This document shows, in pieces, positions 34,842 to 47,130 of a stretch of DNA of 64,000 nucleotides. The DNA is from Rana temporaria (Eukaryota > Chordata > Amphibia > Anura > Ranidae), in assembly GCF_905171775.1 (NCBI RefSeq), contig NC_053491.1, positions 107,456,682 to 107,520,681 on the forward strand, in the 5' to 3' direction. The notes below the pieces were generated by a model. The model was given only the letters and a program-made list of their open reading frames with translations, did no database searches and was not told where the DNA came from. A program made the position numbers and the translations under genes. How positions within the stretch are numbered: position 1 is the first letter of the stretch; each line of letters opens with the position of its first letter.

Positions 34842-36530
34842 GATGCATACTACAGGGGCTGATATTTTAAAGGATTTCCAACTATTTTATAGGGAACTAT
34901 ATTCCTCTAAAGCTAGATACACTCCATCAGATATGGCATTATTCCTACAATCTTGCCCTCTCCCGCAGCTATCCGAGGTAGACGGGGAAATGTTAAATTC
35001 CCCCATCACCTTGAAAGAGCTGAAGGATGCACTGGATGGGGCCCCGCATCATAAGTCCCCAGGACCAGACGGTATACCAGCAGAGGTGTACTCCCATTAT
35101 GGGGATATTTTGCTCCCGCTGTTGTTACAGGCTTTACAGGAGGTAATGGAAACGGGAACTTTACCAGATAGTATGCAGGAGGCGATAATCATAGTATTGT
35201 TAAAACCGGGAAAAGATTGTTGTTGTATTCTTATCGCCCGATCTCCTTATTAAATGCAGATGTTAAACTTTTGGCCAGAATCCTGGCCTTGAGGCTATCT
35301 CGGGTGATCAGCAAGTTGGTTCATAGGGACCAGTCTGGCTTTATACCCTCTCGCTCTACGGCTGATAACATTCGGCAACTTTACATGAACCTACAGGTGC
35401 TGGTGGATAATCCGGGAGGTAGGGCCATTCTATCACTGAACGCCGCAAAGGCGTTCGACAGCGTGGAATTGCAATACCTCCTGGAGATCTTGGCAAAATT
35501 TGGATTAGGGAATAAGTTTATAGCGTGGGTAAAGGTGCTGTATTCTAAACCAAGAGCTAGACTTTGTATTAATAATAATCTTTCCCCTGCGTTTGAGCTA
35601 TACAGAGGCACCCGGCAGGGGTGTCCGTTGTCCCCACTGTTCACTTTAGCGTTTGAGCCTTTGGCCATCATGATCCGTAACGCCAAGGAGGTGGTGGGGT
35701 TTTGTAGGGGCCAGAGGGAAGATAAAATATCATTTATGCGGATGATGCGCTTATTTATCTGGGCGACACATCCGCATCATTGCAGGCAGTGATGAGGATA
35801 ATAGGGGACTTTGGCAGTTTCTCTGGTTTTGCTATTAACTGGTCCAAGTCAACTTTGATGCCGGTGGATAAGCTGGAGGAACCCTTGCCATCCGGGGAAG
35901 AGCAGATTGTTATAACCAATAGTTTTAAATATCTAGGAGTGGTAGTATCCCCAGACCCGGCGGAGTATCTTCGGCTGAATCTGGGTCCGCTGCTGGCTAG
36001 ACAGAAAGAGAAGTGTAATAGCTGGTGTAAGCTCCCATTGTCGGTGGTAGGACGAGCACATCTAATAAAAATGGTATGGGCACCACAGCTCTTGTACGTT
36101 TTCCATAATTCCCCCATGTGGATCACGAACAAATGGTTCAAACAAATTGATACACTAATGAGGGAACTGATATGGAAGAAGAAGGTAGCCAGGATTAGCT
36201 TAACTACACTCCAGTACGAAAGGATAGTGGAGGCCTTGCAGTCCCGCATCCTAAAATGTACTTTATGGCCTCTCAGCTTCAGCAGTTGGCGGGATGGGGG
36301 CGGGAAAAGAGTGAAGACCCTATAAGTAATTTGGTGACTTCATCTGCCCCCCTACTGGAGGCGGCGTCCCACCTGGAAATGGATCTTCCAAGTATACCAT
36401 ACTCTGCGCCGATATGTACTCTTCTTAAAAGGGTATGGGGGGAGACGCGGAAAGCTCTGGGGATAATAGGTCCTTTACTCCAATATGGCATAATCCGAGA
36501 TATCCGGAAATACAGGAACTAAAGGGATTT
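34842..36530 (+). pseudogene. L1 ORF2 part 2: reverse transcriptase
   Basis: Frames 34843-35253, 35217-35792 and 35780-36325 together cover the RT: HHKSPGPDGIPAEVY, YRPISLLNADVKLLARILA, DQSGFIPSRSTADNI, AAKAFDSVE (A box), GTRQGCPLSPLFTLAFEPLA (B box), the YADD catalytic box at 35737-35748 in a shifted frame, and FKYLGVVV. Frameshifts lie near 35215-35250, just before YADD (about 35735), and near 36260. RT copies LINE RNA at the nick. Confidence 0.92.
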
Positions 36531-36607
36531 ACTTTATGGAGAGAGAAAGGGATACATTTTTTTGCACAACTGTACGAGGGGGAGGTATTAAAAACATACA
36601 AACAATT
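36531..36607 (+). pseudogene. L1 ORF2 continuation up to the LTR insertion
   Basis: A frame running into KGIHFFAQLYEGEVLKTYKQ is cut at 36607 by the solo LTR and resumes at about 37331. Confidence 0.75.
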
Positions 36608-37330
36608 TGTAAGGGCTTACCTTGTGTGGAGTCCATTTTGCAGGTTTGTAAGCTCACCCTTGCAGGTACACACAGCCCAAGGTAATACAGGTAAGACACT
36701 ACCTGGGCTGTGAGTCTGTGCACGGGGGCTAGATAGAGATTAGCCCAGGATAGTATAGCCGTGGCCCAGGATTCCAGAGAGAGTCAGGTAAGTACTGACG
36801 GAAAGTTCAGGGTTTGCAGACAGGAACCAAAGACAAGTCCGGGGCACAAGCCGTGGGTCAAGGGATGGAGAAGACAGGGAAAGTCCAAAAGTACAAGCCG
36901 GGGTCAGAGGGCAGGAGACAGCAGCAATCCAGGGTACGTAAGCCAAAGGGTCAGAAGCCGGGGTCAGTCTTGTAGCTGAAGACAATCACAGGAACACAGG
37001 AACCGTTGGCACAGACAGGACAAGCAGAGTACAATGAACTGACACCTGCCTCATAGTGAGGCAGGGCTTTATACCCTGGTTGATTAGGAAACCTGCCTCA
37101 GCTGGACCAGGATAAACAGGTGCAGATTGCAGGGAGATTCAAAGACAGGCAATCAGCACATAGTTCAGAACCAGGCTTTGATGGACAGCAAGCAGAATAT
37201 GAACTTGAGAAGTGGCTCAGAGGCAAAGATCTGGAGCAGTGAAGGAGAAGTCCTGGGTTCCACCCCACCCAGAGCCACTTGGGGCGTGACCACGCCTCGC
37301 TGTCTGTTTGGCACGATAGCGATCGTGACA
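36608..37330 (-). mobile_element. Solo LTR with 5-base target duplication
   Basis: A CAATT duplication (36603-36607 and 37331-37335) flanks a 723-base block with TG...CA ends. On the minus strand it begins TGTCACGATCG and ends CCCTTACA. A TATAAAG box lies on the minus strand at about 37066-37072. The interior holds no gag or pol. Ends, duplication and TATA strongly favour a solo LTR, probably of a Ty3/Gypsy element, left by recombination between two LTRs. Confidence 0.9.
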
Positions 37331-37749
37331 CAATTGTGCCAGGAATTTCAGCTAAACCCAAGGGGGTTTTATCAATACCTCCAATTACGGCATGCCCTGC
37401 AAGCACAACAAATAACACACTCCCTAGTAACATCGTCATCATCTTTTTTGAAGGAGGTATTGGAAACGGATGATCGGAGAGGATTAATATCAAAAATGTA
37501 TCTGAAATTGTTATCTACGGTTCAAGACCATACCTCTCTGAGATGTCGCAGTAAATAGGCAGAGAATATAGGGGACATGGATCAGAACCAGTGGGAGGGG
37601 GCCTTAGAATCCGTTCCAGTGTTATCAATTTCTGCGGCCCACAGATTATCACAACTATTCATATTGCATAGGGCATACAGAACACCAGTGCAGTTGTATT
37701 GGTGGGGCGTAGAGACTCTCCCCTATGCCCAAAGTGTAAAGTACATCAG
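37331..37749 (+). pseudogene. L1 ORF2 part 3
   Basis: The frame continues LCQEFQLNPRGFYQYLQLRH and, after a stop at 37558, QNQWEGALESVPVLSISAAH, the region downstream of RT in L1 ORF2. It is interrupted at about 37750 by a MITE. Confidence 0.8.
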
Positions 37750-38458
37750 GGGGATTTAGTAGATACGCCGACGTAACTCGGAATCTAAGCCCGTCGTAAG
37801 TTTAAGTGTATGCTCAAACTGAGATACACTTAAACCTAGCTAAGATACGACGGCCTGCGCCATCGTATCTTAGGATGCAATTTTCCCCCTGGCCGCTAGG
37901 TGGCGCTTCCGTTGATTTCAGCGTAGAATATGTAAATTACTAGATACGCCGATTCACGAACGTACGCTTCCCCGTCGCAGTAAAGATACGCCGTTTCCGT
38001 AAGAGATACGCCGCGTAAAGATAAACCTGCCCCCTAGGTGGTGTAGCCAATGTTAAGTATGGCCGTCGTTCCCGCGTCGAAATTTGTAAATTTTACGTTG
38101 TTTGCGTAACTCGTTCGTGAATGGGGCTGGACGTAATTTGCGTTCACGTCGAAACCAATGACGTCCTTGCGGCGTACTTTGGAGCAATGCACACTGGGAA
38201 ATTCCACGGACGGCGCATGCGCCGTTCGGGAAAAACGTCAATCACGTCGGGTCACCAATAATTAACATAAAACACGCCCCTTCATCCTCATTTGAATTAC
38301 GCACGCTTACACTGGCCCCATTTACGCTACGCCGCCGTAACTTAGGGGGTGAGTGCTTTGTGAATACAGCACTTGCCTCTCTGACTTACAGCGCCATAGC
38401 GTAAATACGATATGCTGCGCCGCCATAACAATGCGCGCTCCTACCTGAATCCGGCCCT
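37750..38458. mobile_element. GGCCCAGATTC-family MITE, copy 2 (in L1)
   Basis: The right end GAATCCGGCCC and a degenerate left end GGGGGATTTAG are the family termini. The block GATGACGTCC/AATTCCACGGACGGCGCAT lies inverted relative to copies at 17.6, 58.6 and 61.1 kb. Its left boundary is approximate because the terminus has mutated. Confidence 0.8.
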
Positions 38459-38838
38459 TAATGTGGAGATGTCCAAAATTACATTGGTACTGGGGGGAGG
38501 TCTCCCAGTGTATAAGTAGACTGGCCCAGGTACCTATTCTTTTGGACCCCCTGGTATATTTACTTGGCGCTATAGATGTTGAACTGTTTCCAAAAGGAAT
38601 GTATCTTATGTTAACTAGAGTGCTATATTTGGTGAGAAAATTTATCGCACAATATTGGATGGCACCAGATATACCTACGGAAGACAGTGGATTCTATATG
38701 TGAACTCTCTACTTTAGAGAGAGATTAACATATAGTCGCAGAGGGGAGACGGGAAAATTCGATCTTATCTGGCAACCGTGGATGGGGGATGTTGTACTTG
38801 CGCCACCACACTTAGTAATAGACAGACTCCGGAGATAG
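38459..38838 (+). pseudogene. L1 ORF2 C-terminal end
   Basis: The frame from 38459 reads MWRCPKLHWYWGEVSQCISR, the region around the cysteine-histidine motif at the C-terminus of L1 ORF2, and stops at 38701. Related sequence continues with stops to about 38838. It joins the part before the MITE. Confidence 0.8.
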
Positions 38839-38920
38839 GGACCTATGGGGGACTGTAGGGGGGGGGAGAGATAGAAAGGTGGAAAGAAGCATAACATTAA
38901 AGGAGTAAAAATACACATAC

Positions 38921-39384
38921 TTAAAGGGTTTGTAAAGGATTTTTTTTATCTTAATAGCTTCCTTTACCCTAATGCAGTGCTGTTTTCATGTCCTCATTGT
39001 TAATTTTTGCTCTCAAGTTGCTGTAATTCTTCTCTGATCTCCAAACTTCCTGGTTGTCTGTTTCCTGATAACCACAGTACTGGGAGCTTTCTCTCTGTGG
39101 TCACTAATCAAGGAGGTGTGATTACTGTGTGTCTAAAACCCCTCAGCACCAATCAGTTTCGTTTTCCAAACCATCACTGCCCTGTATTGGCTCTGTGCTC
39201 TGTACATCACAGAAGCAGGAAACGACATGCAAAAACTAAACTAGAAACTGAAGGTACATTATATGATTGATTTTTATCTATTTTTAATCATTTTTAAAAG
39301 GAATCAGTTAACTATTATGTCTCTATACCCTGTAAACAGTAATTTCAGCAAAAAAAAAAAAAAAATCCTTTACATCTCCTTTAA
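38921..39384. mobile_element. TTAA-type non-autonomous element D
   Basis: TTAAAGGGTTTGTAAAGGAT (38921) and ATCCTTTACATCTCCTTTAA (ending 39384) form an imperfect inverted repeat with TTAA at each end. It lies in the L1 3' UTR. There is no coding sequence. Confidence 0.82.
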
Positions 39385-39654
39385 AGAGAACTTTAGTAGT
39401 AGGAAAGAGGGAAAATAGAAAGAAAGGTGAAAAATTAAGAGAGGAATAAAGGAGAAGAGAAACCAAAGGAAATACAGATGAGACCTAGATTTATAAGGGA
39501 AAATATAAGGTGGTGTGGGTTCGGGGGGGAGGGGGGGGGGGCGGGAATATGGTAAAAAATGCACAAAGAGTATAAGGTAAATGATGAAATATTCTAGAAA
39601 TGTATTTTTAAAGGTGTATCCCTATCTATTTTTGTATATGATTAAAAGCACAAG

Positions 39655-39708
39655 GTGTATTATAAGAGCAAAAATTCAATTAAAAAGAAATGAATGAAAA
39701 AAAAAATG
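39655..39708 (+). other. L1 3' A-rich end
   Basis: AATTAAAAAGAAATGAATGAAAAAAAAAATG closes the L1, with AATTAAA as a weak poly(A)-signal-like word. It is immediately followed by TTAA element E. Confidence 0.55.
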
Positions 39709-39723
39709 TGTGCTATGCTTGTT

Positions 39724-40103
39724 TTAAAGTGGTTGTAAACAATTTTTTTTTCAAACCTGCAAGGCAAAAGGCATAATCAGCTAGTATGCACCGCATACTA
39801 GCTGATTATGAAATACTTACCTCGGAACGAGGTGAAGAACACTTACCTGGTCCACGCCGAGCGAGATGTCATCTTGCTCCGGCGTGTCTTCCGGGTATCG
39901 CCACTCCAGAGTTGTGATTGGCTGGAGCGGTGATGACGTCACTCCCGCGCGTGCGCGCGTGAGATTTCGGCAAGGGGCGCATTGCGAGGGGAATATCTCC
40001 TAAACCGTACAGGTTTAGGAGATATTCTTTATACCTACAGGTAAGCCTTATTATAGGCTTACCTGTAGGTAAAAGTCAAAAAGTGGGTTTACAACCACTT
40101 TAA
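39724..40103. mobile_element. TTAA-type non-autonomous element E with three perfect hairpins
   Basis: TTAAAGTGGTTGTAAAC at the left and GTTTACAACCACTTTAA at the right are perfect inverted ends. The interior holds three perfect hairpins: 39772-39810 (17-base arms), 39991-40027 (16-base arms) and 40033-40070 (15-base arms). It shares ends with element A at 2898-3809. Confidence 0.92.
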
Positions 40104-41929
40104 GTTTGTATAAAAGAATTGTGCACCACAGATCCCCTGAAAATGGCAACAGGAAGAGCTTTGCAGTTTCATCGTCCTCTACGAATATGCAGATCACTAG
40201 TATGTAGGTTCTTCTATGGTGGTGTGTGGATAGAACTCACACCATTCTTGACTCTGGTTTCCAAGCGCTATGCAATAAGCTCTAACCCTGCTTTTTAAAT
40301 TTTTCTTTAGAAAAAACAAACTACAGTAGACAAGATAAACAAATGGGACAGAGATAGATTAGACATTAGATTATAAAATAAAAAGGTGAATGAATTAGCA
40401 TAATGAAAACTGCCTTTACAATAAAATATTATAAGCTAATATGCTATGCTTTTCGAGAACAGCTAACTATTGAGACATAACGAAGAGAATTTTACGGATT
40501 TCAGACAAAGAGGAAATGTTTTTGAAAGACATCGCAGTATGGCAGGTAGACTCATTTAACGCAATTTATAAACTAATAAGTTATCCCTTCTATAGTGTGG
40601 CCATCACCAAACTCATGCTGTCACCTCCGCATGCTCTGATTGTTTTCTGAGTGCGCTCACACATAAATATGAAATATTAGGCATGAAATGAGAGCAGTAA
40701 ATAGATACTATGCTGTCACAGTAATTTAATTTGTATTTATTTTTATTGAGAGCGAGGGAGAAAGAGACAGGCTAAGTTATATTCTGTTCATTTTCTTCTA
40801 TAAGTTGTTAAGAATTTATTTTGTCAATTTCAATTTCTAAGCTGATACAAAACATTGCTTTGTGCTTTTCTACAATTTGAGTTATATTTATTACCTCTTA
40901 TTGAATTGTTAAATGTGTTAATATCTTTTTGTTCTTTATTATGGGACAATTTATAGGTTAACCACAATGAGAAAATTACTAGACTTACTGAGTTGAGCAC
41001 GGTATTTTGTAATTAGGGGAATCTATTTACTTAACAGGCAATGATTTTAATGTATGAAACAAAAGATAAATGACTGCAGCACAACTAACAATGCCTAAAA
41101 AAATTACCATTGACCTAATAAATGATATAGAAAGCATATAGTGCATTCTGACTAATAACAAATCTCTTGCCAGGGTTTGGAAAAGGTTAATGGTGTATTC
41201 AATAAAACTGTGCAAGAAATAAAGTGTAGAATTGAGAAAATCCATCTTGTACTGATCTGACTTCAGTCAAATAAAATGTAATTGCTTGCTATGGTTTACT
41301 GTGCTGGGTTTTTCTCATTGCATTGTTTATTTTATAAGTCCTTACATGGTTCAACAAAATTCATCAATGGTGTATGTAAGTTGCTAATTGTTCCAGGTAA
41401 GTTCAGCATGAAAATGCCAGTATCGTGGCAAGCAGGTCGTATCCACCTCTCCTTACATGGTGTACAGTCTTTATCTCAGTTGTCTCAGATGTTCAAAGTC
41501 CTTCTTACAGAAGACTTGTCTATACTCCAGCTCTTCATTTTGTTCAATTGCCCTGAAAACATGAATCTGTATGTTTGTCCTATGCCCTGATGGCCTATGG
41601 TTTTGCTGCCCTGAGCTGTCCTACTTTACAGTTTCTGTGCAGGCAGTATGGATTGGAAAAGGAGACATTCTATAAAAATACATCTGAAAGGAGCAGTCCC
41701 CCTAAAGTGAGGAAGAGGAAGACTTGCTGCTGTCTCAGGGCCAGCAGGATCTTTTGTATACTGAACCCTGATCCCTGGAAGGAAGAGCAGTGGCTGTTTC
41801 TGGATTCCTGAGTTTTTTTTATAGCATAATGGTCACATGATTTTTGACTATATTGGTTCCAGGGCTGATTTGGACCATCTCATAAGTAATTTCCTATGAA
41901 ATATTGGGTGTCTAGAGGAGGGCACATTA
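40104..41929. other. Unassigned AT-rich sequence
   Basis: No gene or known repeat was recognised. Open frames at 41282-41590 and 41575-41811 lack motifs. This may be ordinary intergenic or intronic DNA. Confidence 0.4.
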
Positions 41930-43030
41930 TGAGCTAAAATTTCTGGTTTGCCCTGCAGTCAGTGTGCTGTCTGATAGGGCCCTAAATGCAGCTTTGTTAC
42001 AGAGAGGAGAATCTACCTGTCTTGGGACAGGTTGGACCAACTCACTTTCTTTAGAATCAGCAAGTTTTAGATGAACAGTGACTACAAAACCTGTTACTGA
42101 TACTAGACACCAAACTTTAGCTTGGCACCACACAATGTCACTGCAGACATCAACTAGCAAATGGGTAATACTTGCTGCTGGGGAAATTCTGCATTTCAAT
42201 TGGAAGTGTGCAGCTTTTTTAGTGTTCTGACACGATGTTTACGAATTTGCTTGCTGCAGGGTAAATCCTACACTGTGCCCTGAACTGTGGCCCTTTCCAG
42301 TTTTCCAGCACCATAAATGTGCTACACAATGTTTTTCGCAGCTGCACTTCAACTGCCACATTTCTAATGTTTGCTGCAGGGAAAATCCTACATTTTAACA
42401 TAAAGTTTATAGCTTATTCCAGTGCTTCAGCAATGTAAATGCAATATAATGTTTCCACAGTTGGACCTCAACTGACAAATCTCTGATATTTGCGGCAAGT
42501 AAAATCCTGTGTTGCACAATGTTTGCCTATTCTGCTTCTTAGGCACTCAAAAATATTTATAGCTATCGATGTCCAAGGTAATACACTCTAATGTGAATTC
42601 AAGATAAAACCTGCCTTATCTCTCATTCTTATATTGTGGCCTAACAAAACTGCTTGCATACTGTCCAAGGCACTGTACAATATTTGCAGCTATTGTCCCT
42701 CAAATAAGACACTCTAATGTTTGATTGAAGATAAAATATACATAATCTCTCCTTCCTACATTGTCACCTTTCCTCAATGTTTGCATACTGTCCAGCCATT
42801 GTACAATATTTGTGGCTATTGTCCCTCACATAACACACTCTAGTTTCTATTTCAAGACAAAAGCCTGCCGCATCTCTTCCTTTTACATTGCGACCTAACC
42901 AAGTAACCAAGGTGCTACCACCTGTTAAATTGCAGTTTTACCAAGATGCTTGCATACTATCTAGTACCTAAACAATTATTTTTGTTATTGTCATGCTATT
43001 GCAAGATAAAACCTTATTGTCTCTTTCTAT
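41930..43030. repeat. Two degenerate satellite-like arrays (about 120 and 130 bases)
   Basis: From 42171 the word TTGCTGCAGGGNAAATCCTAC recurs at about 42171, 42250, 42370 and 42488, spaced by 79-120 bases. A second pattern, TTGCATACTGTCCA(A/G) followed by TGTACAATATTTG(C/T)(A/G)GCTATTG, recurs at about 42651 and 42782 and, weaker, at 42946. The units are diverged and no gene is present. Confidence 0.6.
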
Positions 43031-45131
43031 TTGCTGCCTATTCAAGAAATAGGCAATTTCTAACAAACATATGCCTGAAATCTATATTTTAAATATTTAG
43101 GATTTTTGGGTATTATTGGCAATATGGTGAGGGCATGGGCTTGGAGAAGGTGTGATTGTAGTTTTGAAGTGTTTTTTTTAATTTATTCTTTTTGACAGTT
43201 TAGTAAACATTTAGGACAATGCAATGTGTTACTGTAAAACAAAAGCTTACAAACTATACTATTAAATAGTTTTTTTTCCCCAACTGGCCAATTTGAGAGC
43301 TTTAGCTTTTATTTATAAGGATAAACTTTCCTGTAGCTTTAGGATCTGTCCTGACTACCATGTTCACTGTTCGATTCAGGCCTATTATTGTTTCCTAAAT
43401 GTACTCAGGTTTTGCAGTCAAAGCTACCTAAAAAAAAATATTTCTTAAGTTGAAATAAATCAGGTTGAGGTGCTGCTTCTGTATTTACAGTAAACCATGC
43501 TAGATGTAAAAGTAAAAAAAAAAAAACTACATATCCATAATATGTGATGCCAGAATTCAGTGTCACTGACATAGTCTGCAAATTGTACTGTACCATAACA
43601 ACACATAGATATAATTACCATTTCTTTAAAGCATAACTCCACTTTTGTTGAGAAAAAAACATTCCCCCTGGGTTATCTATGTACATTGCAAGGATTATAA
43701 CAACCCTTGTTGCTGATTCCTACCTTTTGTTATTCTGAAGAAATCCATGTGTGTTTTTCTGTCCTTCTGTGCTTAGTGGGTCTAATGGGAGTGGTTTCAT
43801 AATTATCAGTCAGTTGTGGCAGCTGCAGGGCTCTAATGAGGAAAGCTTCTGGGCCTGCATCCCTTTAGACGTGCTCCTATTGGAAATATCTCACCGCTGT
43901 TTAGGCGCCACTTTTCGGCCACTAGCGGGGTGCTTTTAGTGGCCAAAGAAGGGGTTGAAAAAGCCTGTGTTGCAGCACTTCCAAAGCTCTTTTCAGGCGC
44001 TTCGGAAACGTTGCCTATTCATTGCATTGGGCAGGGGCATTTTGGGAGCACTGTATACAGCACTCTCAAACTGCCCCAAAGATGCTGCTTGCAGGACTTT
44101 TTCTAACATCCTGAAAGTGAACCGCCCCAGTATAAAATCACTCAGGCTTTCACATTCGGGCGACATGGGAGGCAGTTTTCATCCACTTTACAGGCGCTAT
44201 TTGTTATTGTTTTGAGGTTGATTCATGATTTCATTTTTGGTATTGAGATGAATGTTTATAGAAGAAATTAAAAAATCCCATTTCCAAAAAAAACAGAATA
44301 AACTCTGTATCACAGTAGCAAGCTGCTTCTGTGTAAAACAGACCTTCTGAACCATGATTCATTGAGCAAAATTATGTAACAACATTATTGTTGAATGGCA
44401 TTTAATCAGTTTCATTTATTTGCAGATCAAAACAAATACTGTAACGTGTTCTTATATAACCTATTTAACTTTTCCATGTTGTGTATCTGAAACATAATTT
44501 TAGTGTCATTTATAAATGGGACAAATTATAGAATAAAATGCGCAGTAATGCTACTTGTCTTAAAAACTAACAGCACATTTTTTTTTATATTTGTACATAA
44601 ATAATGCAGCAGATGTACGTATTAATAAATTTTCTTAAATAATGACAAAGGTATTCCTGAATAAAAATGCCTATAGTGTAGATTTAAAAAGGTCTCTGGT
44701 CTGTAAAGGGTATACAGGTTCTAAAGCTGAATTTGGTAATGACTAACTCCACCTTTTGCTCCATGTTATGTACACTTGCATTCAGAGTGTAACATGGTGC
44801 AGATGGGGCACTGCCTGCCCAGCCATGTCATTCATTCACAGAGATCTCTAAATGAATGAGCTACAAGTTTTGTCTGCTGCCATGACAGATGGGCTTGTAG
44901 TGCTCAATGAAAGGGTTAATCACCACACTAGTAGTCCATTGACACTTCCTCCAGCTCTCCAATTGAAAGCCTATCCCTCGGTATGAACAGAGAGCTGGAG
45001 GAAGAGCCTGCAGGACCCTGACTGTAATTTAAAACAGATTCCCAGCACCAGAAAACCAGTACAAGCTTATGCTAATATTTGTTGCGTGTGCGCATTGTTC
45101 ACGTGCTAATACTTCTAGGCAAAGATGTACT
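43031..45131. other. Unassigned sequence with a TTAA-type left end
   Basis: TTAAAGCATAACTCCACTTT at 43626-43645 resembles a TTAA-element left terminus, but no matching right end was found. The rest shows no gene. Confidence 0.4.
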
Positions 45132-45311
45132 ATGTGATGATATCCTCCACCAATATAAGAAGTGCCTCCTTACCAGATGAGTTGGACCATATGTTTTCAC
45201 AAGTGGTCAAAGACAGCTTGTTCTCACCATAAGGGAGAGTGGTGCAGTGGAGTCCAATGCAGCAGTGAATAGTAGGTCCAATGCGGAATTAAAAATAAAA
45301 ACACGTTCTAA

Positions 45312-45760
45312 TGCCGCGTACACACGATCATTTTTTGGCATGAAAAAAACGTTGTTTTTAAAAAATGTCATTTAAAATGATCGTGTGTGGGCTTCACAAA
45401 ACGAACATGCTGCATTTTTTAACGACGTTTTAAACAATGTCGTTTTTCGGGTTGTAAAAAATTATCGTGTGTGGGCTAAAATGACGTTAAAAACCCGCGC
45501 ATGCTCAGAAGCAAGTTATGAGACGGGAGCGCTCGTTCTGGTAAAACTACCATTTGTAATAGAGTAAGCACGTTCACCACGCTGTAACAGACAGAAAAGT
45601 GCGAATCATCTTTTGCTAACACGGAATTAGCTAAAGCAGCCCCAAGGGTGGCGTCATCCGCATGGAACTTCCCCTTTATAGTGCCGTCGTACGTGTTGTA
45701 CGTCACCGCGCTTTGCTAGAGCATTTTTAAAAAATGATGGTGTGTGGGCAACGTCGTTTT
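45312..45760. mobile_element. Truncated Harbinger-type MITE (TGCCGCGTACACACGATC)
   Basis: TAATGCCGCGTACACACGATC at the left is the family terminus. An internal ATGATGGTGTGTGGGC word near 45733 is a relative of the conserved loop region seen in other copies. The right terminus is missing. Confidence 0.6.
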
Positions 45761-46630
45761 AATGATGAAGTTGGAAAAAGGTGCAGCCTCACTGGAGAGG
45801 GGGGAATTTTATTCGCCAACTCAGCCAGCGTGAATCCTTTTGAATCCATGAAAGTCGGGTTCTTGTGCCGGGGGCCTGAAAGTCGAGTTCGACCTGAACT
45901 GCTTTATTTCCAATAAATGATGGGGTTATGGTTTTCATTATTGTATTTTTATATACCGTTGGGAGTATTAGGAAAATATTTTCAGTATGTTACCTTACCC
46001 ATCCTCTTGTTTCCTGTTAAGATAATGTATAGTTTTATATATCTAGCCCTGTTCTATATATTTTAAAATATTCTTAACTAGTTTTTAGGGTTATATTTGT
46101 GTTTTATTAAAAATGAATATTTAAGGTGTATATTTGCATATATTTGCATGAAAGGTTGCGGGTGTATGTCTACAGTATACTATGATTAAAATGCTCCATG
46201 TTACACATGGGTATTTTTAGTATTTACGCTAGTCTTATGGTGACCCAACGGGATGGATGTGTCTTAATTCGGCTGATGGGGTGTGTGTTTTTGCCTGTGC
46301 TTCCGGTGGGGGCCGGCAGAATCACCATAACTCTTTCCTTGGTTACCAGACTGGCATTTATAGACGCTGGGTGACGTACTAGCTCCACCCACCGCTGACA
46401 AAGTCCAAACCGGACGTAACGTGCATACGGGGGAGGAGTTTTTCCTGTGACGTCACCCGCGTCCTTTCTGCTGCTGCTCGTGGCTGTTGCTCCGAGTTTT
46501 TATTTTATTTTACATTGCCTATCGCCTACTGGCCAGTTGTTTTCTGGCAGATTGTCTGCAGACATATCAGACTGACTGTAGTATGGTGAAGTGCTGTTTT
46601 TTACCTTTCCCTGGATTAAATAGTCTACAC
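45761..46630. other. Unassigned sequence
   Basis: AT-rich to about 46240, then GC-richer to 46500. No gene was recognised. Confidence 0.35.
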
Positions 46631-47130
46631 TTAGAACGTGTTTTTATTTTTTATTCCGCATTGGACATACTATTCACTGCTGCATTGGACTCCACTGCAC
46701 CACACTCCCTTATGGTGAGAACAAGCTGTCTTTTGACCACTTGTGAAAACATATGGTCCAACTCATCTGGTAAGGAGGCACTTCTTATATTGGTGGAGGA
46801 TATCATCACATTTGCCGAAGATTTTTGCTATCTCACTGGGTGTCATATTAATTCTTGTTTTGATCGTTTCTATGCATTAAAGAATTTTTGGACGTTTTTC
46901 TAAATGATCCTCGGTGTGCTGGTGAATATGTTTGCATGATTGCCTTTCCAGTTCCCAGCTGGTAATCGCTTCAGCACCCTCCTTTCTTATCGGCCATTCT
47001 CCAGGAAGGTGTGCAATTGGAATATTGGAATATTTTTGAGAATATTAATTCTTGATTCTTCAGTCAAGGACTTTATTTGCGCTGCACTTTTATTATTATT
47101 TATCATTTGTACTTTTTGAGTTTTTTGTGA

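Larger units (their letters stand above)
31310..39708 (+). mobile_element. L1-type LINE, full-length-like but broken
   Basis: In order on the plus strand come a 5' region, an ORF1 remnant (31580-32570), a spacer, an ORF2 remnant (33150-38838), a 3' UTR and an A-rich end (to about 39708). Four insertions sit inside it: a Harbinger-like MITE (34360-34838), a solo LTR (36608-37330), a GGCCCAGATTC-family MITE (37750-38458) and a TTAA element (38921-39384). The 5' boundary is approximate and no target duplication was identified. Confidence 0.85.
45132..46811. repeat. 180-base inverted repeat pair around 1.3 kb
   Basis: 45132-45311 is the reverse complement, nearly throughout, of 46631-46811, including CACCAATATAAGAAGTGCC and GAGTCCAATGCAGCAGTGAA on the left arm. 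The spacer holds a truncated Harbinger-type MITE and unassigned DNA. It resembles the Penelope-like structure at 27921-30164, and the right arm continues into retroelement-tail-like sequence (about 46812-47130), but no reverse transcriptase is present. Confidence 0.85.

Noticed and set aside
36740..36985. Frames inside the solo LTR
   Set aside because: Repetitive LTR sequence with no gag or pol motif.
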